Source: Microbacterium sp. ProA8 (GTDB taxonomy: Bacteria > Actinomycetota > Actinomycetes > Actinomycetales > Microbacteriaceae). Taken from it: 64,000 nt of DNA. Shown here in pieces: positions 8,067 to 15,683 of this stretch; the stretch's first letter is position 1, and each line of letters begins with the position of its first letter. The position numbers and the translations under genes were made by a program. The stretch is from NCBI RefSeq assembly GCF_039905635.1, contig NZ_CP157000.1:2542001-2606000 (forward strand), in the 5' to 3' direction. The notes under the pieces are model-generated. The model worked only from the letters and a program-made list of their open reading frames with translations, was not told the origin of the DNA and searched no databases.

Positions 8067-9491
8067 ATGAGCACGAACACCCCGAGGCCGTTGACGGCCG
8101 AAGAACTGGCGGGCGAGGGAATCATCGCGCTACCTGCCAAAGAGGTCGTCTCGATCCTCGACCTGGCAGCCGATATCGACCTCGCGATCGACGGCGCGGC
8201 GCCCATCGACCTCGCGATCGCACTGAATGCGAACGTGGTCGCACCGATCGACGCGGCCGTGAGCGCGAACCTGCTCGCCGACGGCTCGTCGGCCCAGGCC
8301 ATGTCCGACCAGGCGGTGCAGGTGACCCAGACCGTCGAGGCCGACGCGATCGCCACCGCGCTGCAAGACAGCACCATCGATCAGTCCGACACGACCGAGA
8401 ACGAGGATCCCGCAGACGGTTCCCTGCTCATGGCAGGCACGGGTACCGGCGAGTTCATGGCCGACGGCGCCGCGCTGGCGGATGCCGCCCCGATCGACGG
8501 CAGCGTCGTCATCGATTCGACGGGCGCGATCATCGGCGTCCTGGATGCCGCCACGGGCAACGTGATCGACGCCGACGGCGCCATCATCGGAACGCTCAAC
8601 GAGACGTCGGGAATCGTCGTCGACGCGGCCGGCAACCTCATCGGCACGGTCACCGACCTGGTCGACGGTGCAGCCGTCGTGGGTTCGGGTGGTCAGGTGC
8701 TCGGCATCCTGGATGCCCTCACCGGGCAGGTGCTGGATGCGACCGGCAACGTGGTCGGAGCGCTCGACCCGCTGACAGGCGAGGTGCTGGACACCCTCGG
8801 CAACGTGCTCGGCACGGTGACCGACTTCGTGGACGGCACGACGGTGCTGGATGCCGCGGGCAACGTGATCGGCATCCTCGATGCCGCGACCGGCAACGTG
8901 GTCAACTCCCTCGGCACCGTCATCGGTGCGCTGAACCCGCTCACGGGGCAGGTGCTCGATGCCGCCGGCAACCTGCTCGGCACCGTCGGCGAGATCATCG
9001 ACGACGTGACCGACGCGCTCGGCCGGCTCAACACCGGCGACCTGCTGAAGGGCGATCTGCTGAACGTCGACGTCAACGTTGACCTCGATGCGGATCTCGC
9101 GGCACCGATCAACGGCGCCGTGGCCGCCAACGCCAACGTGGCGGCGCCGATCGATGCCTCGGTGGCGGCGAACATCCTCGCCGACAACTCCGAGGCCACC
9201 GCCATCGCCCAGCAGGAGGCGGTGATCACGCAGGTGATCAGCGGCAGCGCGATCAGCACGTCCGACCAGTTGTCCAACATCGACCAGGGCGACCCGGTCG
9301 ACGACGACGACACGGCGTCGACCGACGATGTCGTCGTGCCTGCGGTCGAGATGCCCGCCGTCGACACCGTGGACGACACCGCGTCGACCGACGACGCTGC
9401 CGTGCCTGCGGTCGAAATGCCTGCCGTCGAAACCGTGGACGCCCCGGCGTCCGACCCGAGCGTCGACTCGGCTGACACCACCACACCGTGA
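8067..9491 (+). CDS. Repetitive, highly acidic protein with leader-like N-terminus (unknown family)
   Basis: A 474-residue protein with almost no Lys or Arg. Residues 1-35 are leader-like (LTAEELAGEG then ALPAKEVVSIL) but are not a Sec signal peptide. A module near residues 53-107 (LNANVVAPIDAAVSANLLAD, Ala/Gln-rich, ending TIDQSD) recurs near 353-407 (ANANVAAPIDASVAANILAD, ending NIDQGD). Between them (about 144-310) lie short beta-hairpin-like repeats of the form VLDAAGNVIG..D..TG. The C-terminus is Asp/Thr-rich with a tandem duplication (VPAVEMPAV). The stop overlaps the GTG of the M50 protease gene (GTGA). It may be that protease's substrate or partner; this is inferred from coupling only. 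Confidence 0.75.
   Translation: MSTNTPRPLTAEELAGEGIIALPAKEVVSILDLAADIDLAIDGAAPIDLAIALNANVVAPIDAAVSANLLADGSSAQAMSDQAVQVTQTVEADAIATALQDSTIDQSDTTENEDPADGSLLMAGTGTGEFMADGAALADAAPIDGSVVIDSTGAIIGVLDAATGNVIDADGAIIGTLNETSGIVVDAAGNLIGTVTDLVDGAAVVGSGGQVLGILDALTGQVLDATGNVVGALDPLTGEVLDTLGNVLGTVTDFVDGTTVLDAAGNVIGILDAATGNVVNSLGTVIGALNPLTGQVLDAAGNLLGTVGEIIDDVTDALGRLNTGDLLKGDLLNVDVNVDLDADLAAPINGAVAANANVAAPIDASVAANILADNSEATAIAQQEAVITQVISGSAISTSDQLSNIDQGDPVDDDDTASTDDVVVPAVEMPAVDTVDDTASTDDAAVPAVEMPAVETVDAPASDPSVDSADTTTP
8496..8996 (+). repeat. Central coding repeats of the acidic protein
   Basis: About fourteen imperfect units of 11-14 codons, each built as (V/I)-L/V-D-A-x-G-N-V/L-I/L-G followed by a short linker (LDAATGNVID, LDALTGQVLD, LDPLTGEVLD, LNPLTGQVLD). 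At DNA level the recurring core is GATGCCGC...GGCAACGTG. The pattern suggests a stacked beta structure. Confidence 0.75.
9321..9438 (+). repeat. Tandem duplication in the C-terminal coding region
   Basis: Two copies of a ~57-nt unit encode GTCGACC-type Asp/Thr segments followed by VPAVEMPAV(D/E)TVD. The copies differ by few substitutions, so the duplication looks fairly recent. Confidence 0.6.
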
Positions 9492-11986
9492 CAACGCTCG
9501 TCGACGCACCCACCCGCGTCGACGGTGTCGAACTCATCGGAGCGATGGTGGGGTCCGGCTACCGGACCTCACCCTCGCTGGTGAGGCGCGCGGACGGACA
9601 GGTGCTCCAGCTGACCCCGCTGCTCTACCACGTGCTCGACGCCGTCGACGGCCGGCGCGGAGTCACAGAGATCGCCGAGACCGTGGGGCGGGCCACCGGC
9701 CGCGCCGTCACGGCCGCCGACGTCCAGGCGCTGGTCGACCGGCACCTGCGGCCCCTCGGGCTGCTGCGCAAGGCCGACGGGTCCGAGCCCGAACTGCGGC
9801 GGTCCGACCCGCTCCTGGCACTCAAGCCGCGGCTCGCGGTGACCAAGCCGAGTACGACGCGACGACTGACCGACCCGTTCCGGTTCCTGTTCCGTCCCGT
9901 GCTCGTCGTGCCCCTCGTCTTCGCGTTCGTCGCGATCGTGGGGTGGGTGTTCTTCGAGCGAGGGCTCGCGGCATCCGCCTACGACGCGTTCCAACGGCCC
10001 CACCTCCTGCTGCTCGTGTTCGTGGTGTCGGTGATCTCCGCCGGCTTCCACGAGTTCGGGCATGCGGCCGCACACCGCTACAGCGGCGGGGTGCCCGGCT
10101 CGATGGGCGCGGGCCTGTACGTGGTCTGGCCGGCGTTCTACACCGACGTCACCGACAGCTACCGGCTCGGGCGACCGGGCCGCATCCGCACCGACCTCGG
10201 CGGGCTGTACTTCAACGCCATCGTGGTGGTGCTCACCTACTTCTGGTGGCTCACGACCGGCTGGGAGGCGCTGCTGCTGCTGGTCGCGACGCAGATCCTG
10301 CAGATGGTGACGCAGCTGCTCCCGTTGCTGCGCTTCGACGGCTACCACGTGCTGGCCGACCTCGCCGGCGTCCCCGATCTGTACCACCGCATCAAGCCCA
10401 CACTGCTCGGGCTGCTGCCGCATCGCTGGAACTCGCCCGACCAGCGTGTCCTGACCGTCCGCGCGCGCGTGCTCATCACCGCGTGGGTGCTGGTGACGGT
10501 TCCTCTGATGGGATTCATGCTCTATGCGATGGTGCGGGCGGTGCCACGGTTGCTCGGCAGCGCGGGATCGGCGATGGGGACGGATGTCGCGGCCGTGGTC
10601 GACGCCGGGCTGAACGGTCGCCTGCTCGATGTCGCCGCGTACAGTCTCCAGGTGCTGACGGTGGCGCTGCCGGTTCTCGCCTGCGCGCTCGTGCTCGGAC
10701 GCGTGGGCTTCCGGTTCTTCCGCGGGCTGCTGCGGTGGAGCCGCGGGTCGACCCCGAAGCGCGGCGTGGCCGTGATCGTCGGTCTTGCCGTCGCAGGTGG
10801 GCTGGCGTGGGCGTGGTGGCCGGGTGAGGACAACTACCGTCCGATCCAGCCCGACGAGCGCGGCACCATCACCGCGATTCTGCCCGACCGCGCGAGCGCG
10901 CCGGCTTCCGGCCCGCGCACCGTGCTGCCCGTGAGGGAGGCGTCGCCGATCGCGTCGCCGATCGGCGCGGCGGCGGAGCGGCGGCTCACGAGCGGGGAGC
11001 CCCTGGTGACCACGTTCGATCGGGGCACCACGCTGCCGACGAAGGCCGACCCCATGCTGGCCATGGTCCTCGTTCCCGCGACTCCCCAGCCGTCGGGGCC
11101 GACGCTGACCGCCTGGGACGGCACCTGGGTGTTCCCCTTCGACAAGCCGCTGCCTCCCGAAGAGGGCGACAACCAGGCGCTCGCGGTGGTGACGGAGGAC
11201 GGCGGCGTGGCGTACGACGTGGCCTTCGCGATGGTCTGGGTCGACGACGTCGAGATCACGAACGTCAACGAGGCGCACGCCTACGCCTCGTGCACCGACT
11301 GCGTCGCCGTCGCCGTCGCGTTCCAGGTGGTGCTGATCATCGACGATGCGCGTGCCGTCGTCCCGCAGAACCTCGCCGTCGCCGCGAACTACGATTGCCG
11401 CTCCTGCGTCACCGCGGCGCTGGCCAGCCAGCTCGTGCTGTCGCTCGAGCAGGAGCCGGGTGAGCAGGAGCTGCGAGCGCTCGGCGAGGTCTGGCAGGCG
11501 CTGCTGGATTTCGGTACCCGGATCACCGCGTACTCGCTCGCCCAGATCAGTGCGGTTCTCGACGTCGTCAAGGAAGAGATCAAGGAGATCGTCGGTGCTG
11601 CGCCGCCGCTGGAGCCGGATGCGGCTGCCCCCGCGACGTCGCCCACACCTGAGCCGACACCCCTCTCGGACGTCGAGGCCGCCGTGCCCGGCGTGGTGGA
11701 GCCCCCGCCACCCGATGGCGTGAGCGAACCGTCGCCGGCGGACGAACCGGCGCCGGCGACCGAAACGACGCCGGCGACGGAGCCCGCCCCCGCGACGGAA
11801 CCGGCGCCGCCGACCGATCCCGCGCCGGCGATCGATCCCGCGCCCGAGCCGGCGCCCGCGCCGGAGCCGGCGCCCGCACCTGCGCCCGAGCCGACGCCGG
11901 AGCCCGCACCTGCGCCCGAGCCGACACCGGAGCCCGCACCTGCGCCTGCGCCGGAGCCGACCCCGGAGCCGACACCGACGCCGTGA
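9488..11986 (+). CDS. M50-type membrane metalloprotease with CxxC-pair domain and Pro-rich tail
   Basis: An 832-residue protein. Residues ~20-100 look like a winged-helix or PqqD-like domain (LVRRADGQVLQLTPLLYHVLDAVDG...). Membrane helices follow, with the zinc site HEFGH at 188-192 and a distal ligand motif LLRFDGYHVLAD (Asp284), as in putative peptide zinc metalloproteases. More helices reach ~445. The exported part holds two cysteine pairs, CTDC (602-605) and CRSC (637-640), each followed by an A(V/L)A.Q.V.. pattern. The end is a ~115-residue Pro/Glu/Ala tail. GTG 9488 overlaps the previous stop. It probably cleaves or exports a coupled substrate; the family has no role known to me. Confidence 0.8.
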   Translation: MTTLVDAPTRVDGVELIGAMVGSGYRTSPSLVRRADGQVLQLTPLLYHVLDAVDGRRGVTEIAETVGRATGRAVTAADVQALVDRHLRPLGLLRKADGSEPELRRSDPLLALKPRLAVTKPSTTRRLTDPFRFLFRPVLVVPLVFAFVAIVGWVFFERGLAASAYDAFQRPHLLLLVFVVSVISAGFHEFGHAAAHRYSGGVPGSMGAGLYVVWPAFYTDVTDSYRLGRPGRIRTDLGGLYFNAIVVVLTYFWWLTTGWEALLLLVATQILQMVTQLLPLLRFDGYHVLADLAGVPDLYHRIKPTLLGLLPHRWNSPDQRVLTVRARVLITAWVLVTVPLMGFMLYAMVRAVPRLLGSAGSAMGTDVAAVVDAGLNGRLLDVAAYSLQVLTVALPVLACALVLGRVGFRFFRGLLRWSRGSTPKRGVAVIVGLAVAGGLAWAWWPGEDNYRPIQPDERGTITAILPDRASAPASGPRTVLPVREASPIASPIGAAAERRLTSGEPLVTTFDRGTTLPTKADPMLAMVLVPATPQPSGPTLTAWDGTWVFPFDKPLPPEEGDNQALAVVTEDGGVAYDVAFAMVWVDDVEITNVNEAHAYASCTDCVAVAVAFQVVLIIDDARAVVPQNLAVAANYDCRSCVTAALASQLVLSLEQEPGEQELRALGEVWQALLDFGTRITAYSLAQISAVLDVVKEEIKEIVGAAPPLEPDAAAPATSPTPEPTPLSDVEAAVPGVVEPPPPDGVSEPSPADEPAPATETTPATEPAPATEPAPPTDPAPAIDPAPEPAPAPEPAPAPAPEPTPEPAPAPEPTPEPAPAPAPEPTPEPTPTP
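11640..11983 (+). repeat. Pro/Ala/Glu/Thr low-complexity coding repeat
   Basis: The C-terminal ~115 codons of the M50 gene are built from EPAPA, TEPAP and EPTPE units (GAGCCGGCGCCCGCG-type DNA repeats). Such tails usually span or bind the cell wall. Copy number is likely variable between strains. Confidence 0.75.
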
Positions 11987-12007
11987 GGTGCCGGCCCGCG
12001 GCTCGGG

Positions 12008-12811
12008 TCAGGCGAACCCGAGTTCGCCGCGGACGATCGAGTCGCCCGAGTGCGTGGGATCGCCGTCGGCCGGTTCCTGCGAGACGTCGACGAGCACGTA
12101 CTCGCGCAGATCGATGTCGTCGGGCACGGGAAAGACCCCGGTGCTGCCTTCGAGCGTGCCCAGGCTCACAAGAGCCGACGCATCCTCGGTGATCAGCCAG
12201 ACCTCGCGGAATCCGTCGCTCGGCTCTGCGGCCTCGAGATCGACCTGGACCTGCCGCGCGCCGTCCGGCTTCTCCACGATCACCGCCGTGCCCGACGCAT
12301 CGGGGTGGGCGGGGAACGCGTCCAGGGTCGCCACTGCGATCTCGACCGGCTGCGTCTCGCGCACCAGCGTCCACGTCCCCACAGCGGCGACGATCAGCGC
12401 GATGCTCGCCGCAAGAGCGAACACGATCCTGGTCCTCCGCTTCCGCCGCGCGGGCGCCGGAGCCCCGGGAGATTCCTCGTCGTCGGAGACGGATGCCGCA
12501 GCCGAAGCGCGCTCAGGCTCGTCAGCGGTCGCCGCCCGCTCCCGCTCGTCCGCGGCCGGAATCCCGCCGGCGGTCGACATCCGGTCCGCGGCGCCGAGCC
12601 CCAGCTCCTCGGCGATGCCCGCCCACACGCGCTCGGGCGGCGCCTCGAGGTCACCCACGCCCACCGTCGAGCGGCCGACGATCACGGTGTACTCCAGTTC
12701 GGCGAGCTCCAGCGCGCACTCGTCGCACGTGTCGAGGTGCGCACGCTCCTCGTCGGTCGCCGGCTCGCCGAGCGCGATCAGCGATAGGCGGTCGGGGTCA
12801 AGGTGCGACAT
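12008..12811 (-). CDS. Anti-sigma factor (RskA/zinc anti-sigma type)
   Basis: A 267-residue membrane protein. The cytoplasmic N-terminus has the zinc-binding motif HLDTCDEC (His25, Cys29, Cys32). An Ala/Glu-rich linker leads to a basic RRKRRTR patch and one membrane helix (about 125-145). The extracellular half is an RskA-type domain (VWLITEDASALVSLG...). Its start lies 14 nt inside the end of the ECF sigma gene, the usual sigma/anti-sigma arrangement. It should hold the sigma factor inactive until an envelope signal triggers proteolysis. Confidence 0.9.
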   Translation of the reverse strand: MSHLDPDRLSLIALGEPATDEERAHLDTCDECALELAELEYTVIVGRSTVGVGDLEAPPERVWAGIAEELGLGAADRMSTAGGIPAADERERAATADEPERASAAASVSDDEESPGAPAPARRKRRTRIVFALAASIALIVAAVGTWTLVRETQPVEIAVATLDAFPAHPDASGTAVIVEKPDGARQVQVDLEAAEPSDGFREVWLITEDASALVSLGTLEGSTGVFPVPDDIDLREYVLVDVSQEPADGDPTHSGDSIVRGELGFA

Positions 12812-13349
12812 GGCCTACCTCCAATCGGCTGCGCAAACGGGTGAGACTTCGCCTGATGTGGCTCTTCACCGTACCGAGCGGCATGCCCAGTCGCTCTGAG
12901 ATCTGCTCATGAGTCAGATCGTCGTAGAACGCCAGTCGTACCACGCGCCGGGCGTCGGGCTCGAGCCGGTCGATCTCATCGGCGAGCAGCAGCCGGTCGC
13001 CCAGGTCGACCTCCCCGCCCACGACATCGTCCGGCGTGGTGAACCGCTGCAGTTCGGCCTGCAGCGCCCGCACCCGGGTCCGTGCCTCCAGGGTGTCCGC
13101 GATCCGACGCCGCGTGATGGCGATCAGCCACGTCGAGAGCTTCGCCTTCGTCGGGTCGAATCGCTCCCGCGAGGTCCACGCCGATACGAAGGCCTTCTGC
13201 GTGACGTCCTCGGCGTCGCCGCGATCGCCGACGAAGCGCAGCGCCATGGTGAACACGACCGGCGACCACCGGCGGTAGATCTCCTCGAGTGCGCGTTCGT
13301 CGCCGCGTCGGAAGCGATCGCTCAGCTCCCGCTCGTGCGCGTCATCCAC
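12798..13349 (-). CDS. ECF-type RNA polymerase sigma factor (SigK-like)
   Basis: A 183-residue ECF sigma factor. Region 2 has EEIYRRWSPVVFTMALRFVG and the DAEDVTQKAFVSAW motif; region 4 has AFYDDLTHEQISERLGMPLGTVKSHIRRSL, the -35-binding helix-turn-helix. GTG 13349 (VDDAHEREL) is preferred over ATG 13388 because GAGAGGA precedes it by 7-8 nt and the ATG adds only an Arg/Thr-rich lead. With its anti-sigma factor downstream it probably controls the DUF4397/sortase operon in which it lies. Confidence 0.9.
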   Translation of the reverse strand: MDDAHERELSDRFRRGDERALEEIYRRWSPVVFTMALRFVGDRGDAEDVTQKAFVSAWTSRERFDPTKAKLSTWLIAITRRRIADTLEARTRVRALQAELQRFTTPDDVVGGEVDLGDRLLLADEIDRLEPDARRVVRLAFYDDLTHEQISERLGMPLGTVKSHIRRSLTRLRSRLEVGHVAP

Positions 13350-13398
13350 GCTGTGTCCTCTCGTCCTCGTCCTCGTCAAGAGCGGCATCGTCGCCGGC

Positions 13399-14037
13399 TC
13401 AGGGAAGCGGGGTCGCTATGGCGACCACGTTATCCGCGTATCGGCCCGTCGTGGAGTCGAACTCCCCACCGCAGGTGATGAGCACGAGCGCCTTCGTGCC
13501 CGTGCGCGCGAACAGCTCCTCTACCGGGAGCTCGGCCTTGGGGAAGTAGGTGACGGATTCGATGGCATAGCGGTGCGTCGTGCCGGCGGCATCCGCCACT
13601 TCCACGACGTCGCCGGCGACCAGCTCGCGGAGCCGGCTGAAGGGGCCGATGGGATACCCCGGGGCGTCGACATGCGCCGAGATCACGACATTGCCGTCGG
13701 CGCTCGTCGGATCGGACCCGAACCGGTACCAGCCGGCGACGGCCGGGTCGACGGGCAGCTCCATGAAGCCGCCCTGCTCGACGCCGACGGGCACCACCGG
13801 AACCTCCACACCGAGCGAGGCGGCGACCACCCGCACCGGCGGCTGCGGGGTGCGCGCCGGTGTCGGAGTGGCCGCCGCGACCGGCACCTCGACCACCGCA
13901 GTGGGGGTCGGCGTGGGGAGCGCCGTCGTGGTCGGTGCCGTCATCGGCGGACTGCTCTCGGGTTGCTCCGAGCCGCACCCCGCCAGCACGAGCACGACCG
14001 CAAGGGCGGCCAGCGCCCCTGCGGTCGTCCTCGCCAT
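13399..14037 (-). CDS. Class F sortase with lipobox
   Basis: A 212-residue protein. A signal sequence ends in the lipobox LAGC (Cys21), so it is likely a lipoprotein. A Pro/Thr linker follows, then the sortase fold: catalytic His in ISAHVDAPG, Cys in LVLITCGGEF and the active-site Arg in TGRYADN. The length and motifs fit actinobacterial class F (single, non-pilin) sortases. It is 11 nt downstream of the DUF4397 gene, so that surface protein is the obvious candidate partner, although it shows no standard sorting motif. Confidence 0.85.
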   Translation of the reverse strand: MARTTAGALAALAVVLVLAGCGSEQPESSPPMTAPTTTALPTPTPTAVVEVPVAAATPTPARTPQPPVRVVAASLGVEVPVVPVGVEQGGFMELPVDPAVAGWYRFGSDPTSADGNVVISAHVDAPGYPIGPFSRLRELVAGDVVEVADAAGTTHRYAIESVTYFPKAELPVEELFARTGTKALVLITCGGEFDSTTGRYADNVVAIATPLP

Positions 14038-14048
14038 GTCGCAGATCC

Positions 14049-14876
14049 TCAGCGGTTCGCCCGTGTCCGGACGACGACGACAGCGGATGCCGCGACCGCC
14101 GCCGCGAGCGCCAGCCCGGCGACCAGGAACATGGACTGCATCATCGCGTCGCGTTCGGCGAGCTGACCGCCGGTGCCAGAGTTGACACCGTCCGGGGCCG
14201 AGTGCAGGCCCGACACCGTCTGGACGGCGACCGCCAGGTTCTCGTCTTCGAGGCTGCCCCACGCGTAGACGACGGTGAGGACACCCTCCTGGACGGTGAC
14301 ATCGGTCGGCCCGAGGACGGGGTCGGTCGTCCCCGCCGCCGCGACGGAGGCCGAGATCGTCCCCGCGGCGAGGTCGAGGCTCGCCTCGTTGGGGTTGGTG
14401 AGGTCTTCGATGACCGGGGTGCCGCCCGCGAGGACGTCGACGGCGGGGGCCGCCGCGACGTGGCGAACGGTCAGGCGTCCTTCGCCTGCGGCGGTGCTCG
14501 ACGTGTCGTTGACGAACGGTGTGAGCGTCGGCTGTCCAGCCTCGTTCAGGTGCGCGACGGCGGTGTAGTTGGTGCCGGCGGCGAGCGTCAGGGTCGCCGG
14601 TCCGAGCACCGGGGCGCTGGCATCCGCGGCATCCGGAGCCGTGATCGCGACCTCGTAGTCGCCGGCCGGGAGGTCGAGCGGTCCGGCAAGATCGCCGGGC
14701 TGGAAGTTGTCCAGAGTCAGCTCGCCGTTGACGTACACGTCGACCGGGGTCTCGGGGATGCCGTGAAGCACCGAGAGCACGGCACCGTCGGCAGTGCTGG
14801 CACTGGCGGGTGCGACCATCAGACCGAGGCCTGCGATGGCCCCGGCGGCGATGCCCGCGAGAATCTTGTTTCGCAC
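14049..14876 (-). CDS. DUF4397 domain surface protein with C-terminal membrane anchor
   Basis: A 275-residue exported protein starting at GTG 14876, which is preceded by AAGGAGGACCACC. Signal peptide: VRNKILAGIAAGAIAGLGL...ASAS. Two DUF4397-type beta domains follow (VLHGIPETPVDVYVNGEL and VRHVAAAPAVDVLAGG). The C-terminus has one helix (MFLVAGLALAAAVAASAVVVV) and a basic end (RTRANR), a sorting-signal-like layout but without LPxTG. It leads an operon with the sortase, ECF sigma and anti-sigma genes. Confidence 0.85.
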   Translation of the reverse strand: MRNKILAGIAAGAIAGLGLMVAPASASTADGAVLSVLHGIPETPVDVYVNGELTLDNFQPGDLAGPLDLPAGDYEVAITAPDAADASAPVLGPATLTLAAGTNYTAVAHLNEAGQPTLTPFVNDTSSTAAGEGRLTVRHVAAAPAVDVLAGGTPVIEDLTNPNEASLDLAAGTISASVAAAGTTDPVLGPTDVTVQEGVLTVVYAWGSLEDENLAVAVQTVSGLHSAPDGVNSGTGGQLAERDAMMQSMFLVAGLALAAAVAASAVVVVRTRANR

Positions 14877-14912
14877 GGTGGTCCTCCTTCGTCGGGGCGG
14901 TCGGTCGCCGCC

Positions 14913-14942
14913 CATCGGAAAGTGATTCCCTCCGAAGGGTGG
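14913..14942 (-). promoter_or_regulatory. Possible ECF-type promoter of the DUF4397/sortase/sigma operon
   Basis: On the minus strand CCACCC (14942-14937) and CCGATG (14918-14913) are 18 nt apart, similar to the CCATCC/CCGATG layout I recall for mycobacterial SigK promoters. The site is 37 nt before the GTG. If real, the operon would be autoregulated. This is a weak match. Confidence 0.25.
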
Positions 14943-14992
14943 ATATGGATGCACCTGAATGAAGATGTCTCGGATCTTGTGCGCGCGGTGCG

Positions 14993-14998
14993 TAGAGT
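14993..14998 (+). promoter_or_regulatory. -10 box for leaderless SIMPL gene
   Basis: TAGAGT ends 7 nt before ATG 15006. No Shine-Dalgarno site is present, so the mRNA probably starts at or next to the ATG. Confidence 0.5.
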
Positions 14999-15005
14999 CG
15001 GCTTC

Positions 15006-15683
15006 ATGAGCGACGTCGTCATCACGGTCCGCGGGGAGCACGAGACCCGCATCGCCCCCGAGCGTGCGATCGCGCACCTCACCATCCGCTCCGAGGGCAC
15101 CGAGCGCGGCGCGGTGGTGGAGCGCATGGCCGCGTTCACCGAGCCGGTGCGCGATGACCTCGCCGCTCGCAAGTCGGCGGGCACGATCATCGAGTGGACG
15201 AGCCAGCGCGTGTCGGTGTGGTCGGAGCGACCCTGGAATCCCGAGGGCAGGCGTCTGGCCCCCGTGCACCACGCCAGCGTCGACTTCTCGGTCACCTTCG
15301 CCGACTTCGCCGTGCTGTCGTGGTGGGCCGGTGAGGTCGCCGAGCGCGAGGGCGTCCAACTCGGCTGGATCGAATGGAAGCTGACGCCTGAGACACGGGC
15401 GCGAGTCGAAAGGGATGTCGCCACCCAGGCCGTGAGCGTGGCCGTCGCTCGCGCGACGGCCTACGCCGGTGCCCTCGGGCTCGCCGACGTCACCGCCCTC
15501 GAACTCGCCGACCTCGGACTGCTCGCTCGGCAGGACCGGCCCGAGATGGCCCCGCCGGGGCGCATGCTGATGGCGAAGGCCTCCTTCGCGGGCGACGCCG
15601 CCGGCGGGGGGCCGGCGGTGCAGCTGCAGCCCGAAGACATCGTGATCTCCGCCGCCGTCGAGGCGCGCTTCGCCGCCCGATGA
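15006..15683 (+). CDS. SIMPL domain (DUF541) protein
   Basis: A 225-residue soluble protein whose length and pattern fit the SIMPL/DUF541 family: an N-terminal ITVRGEHETRIAPERAIAHLTI strand pair, a central SVWSERPWNPEGR loop, and the closing VQLQPEDIVISAAVEARF, close to the usual end of this family. There is no signal peptide, so it is cytoplasmic here, unlike many Gram-negative members. The function of the family is poorly known. The gene appears leaderless and its stop overlaps the M20 peptidase start (ATGA). Confidence 0.85.
   Translation: MSDVVITVRGEHETRIAPERAIAHLTIRSEGTERGAVVERMAAFTEPVRDDLAARKSAGTIIEWTSQRVSVWSERPWNPEGRRLAPVHHASVDFSVTFADFAVLSWWAGEVAEREGVQLGWIEWKLTPETRARVERDVATQAVSVAVARATAYAGALGLADVTALELADLGLLARQDRPEMAPPGRMLMAKASFAGDAAGGGPAVQLQPEDIVISAAVEARFAAR

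Noticed and set aside
11640..11983. Regular repeats as a CRISPR array
   Set aside because: Repeats are in-frame Pro/Glu codons inside the M50 gene with no unique spacers.
14049..14200. LPxTG sorting signal in the DUF4397 protein
   Set aside because: No LPxTG, LAxTG or similar motif precedes the C-terminal helix; only a generic NSGTGG.
13860..15005. Long 5' extension of the SIMPL gene frame
   Set aside because: It runs antisense through the sortase and DUF4397 genes; the family-like sequence and a -10 box begin at 15006.
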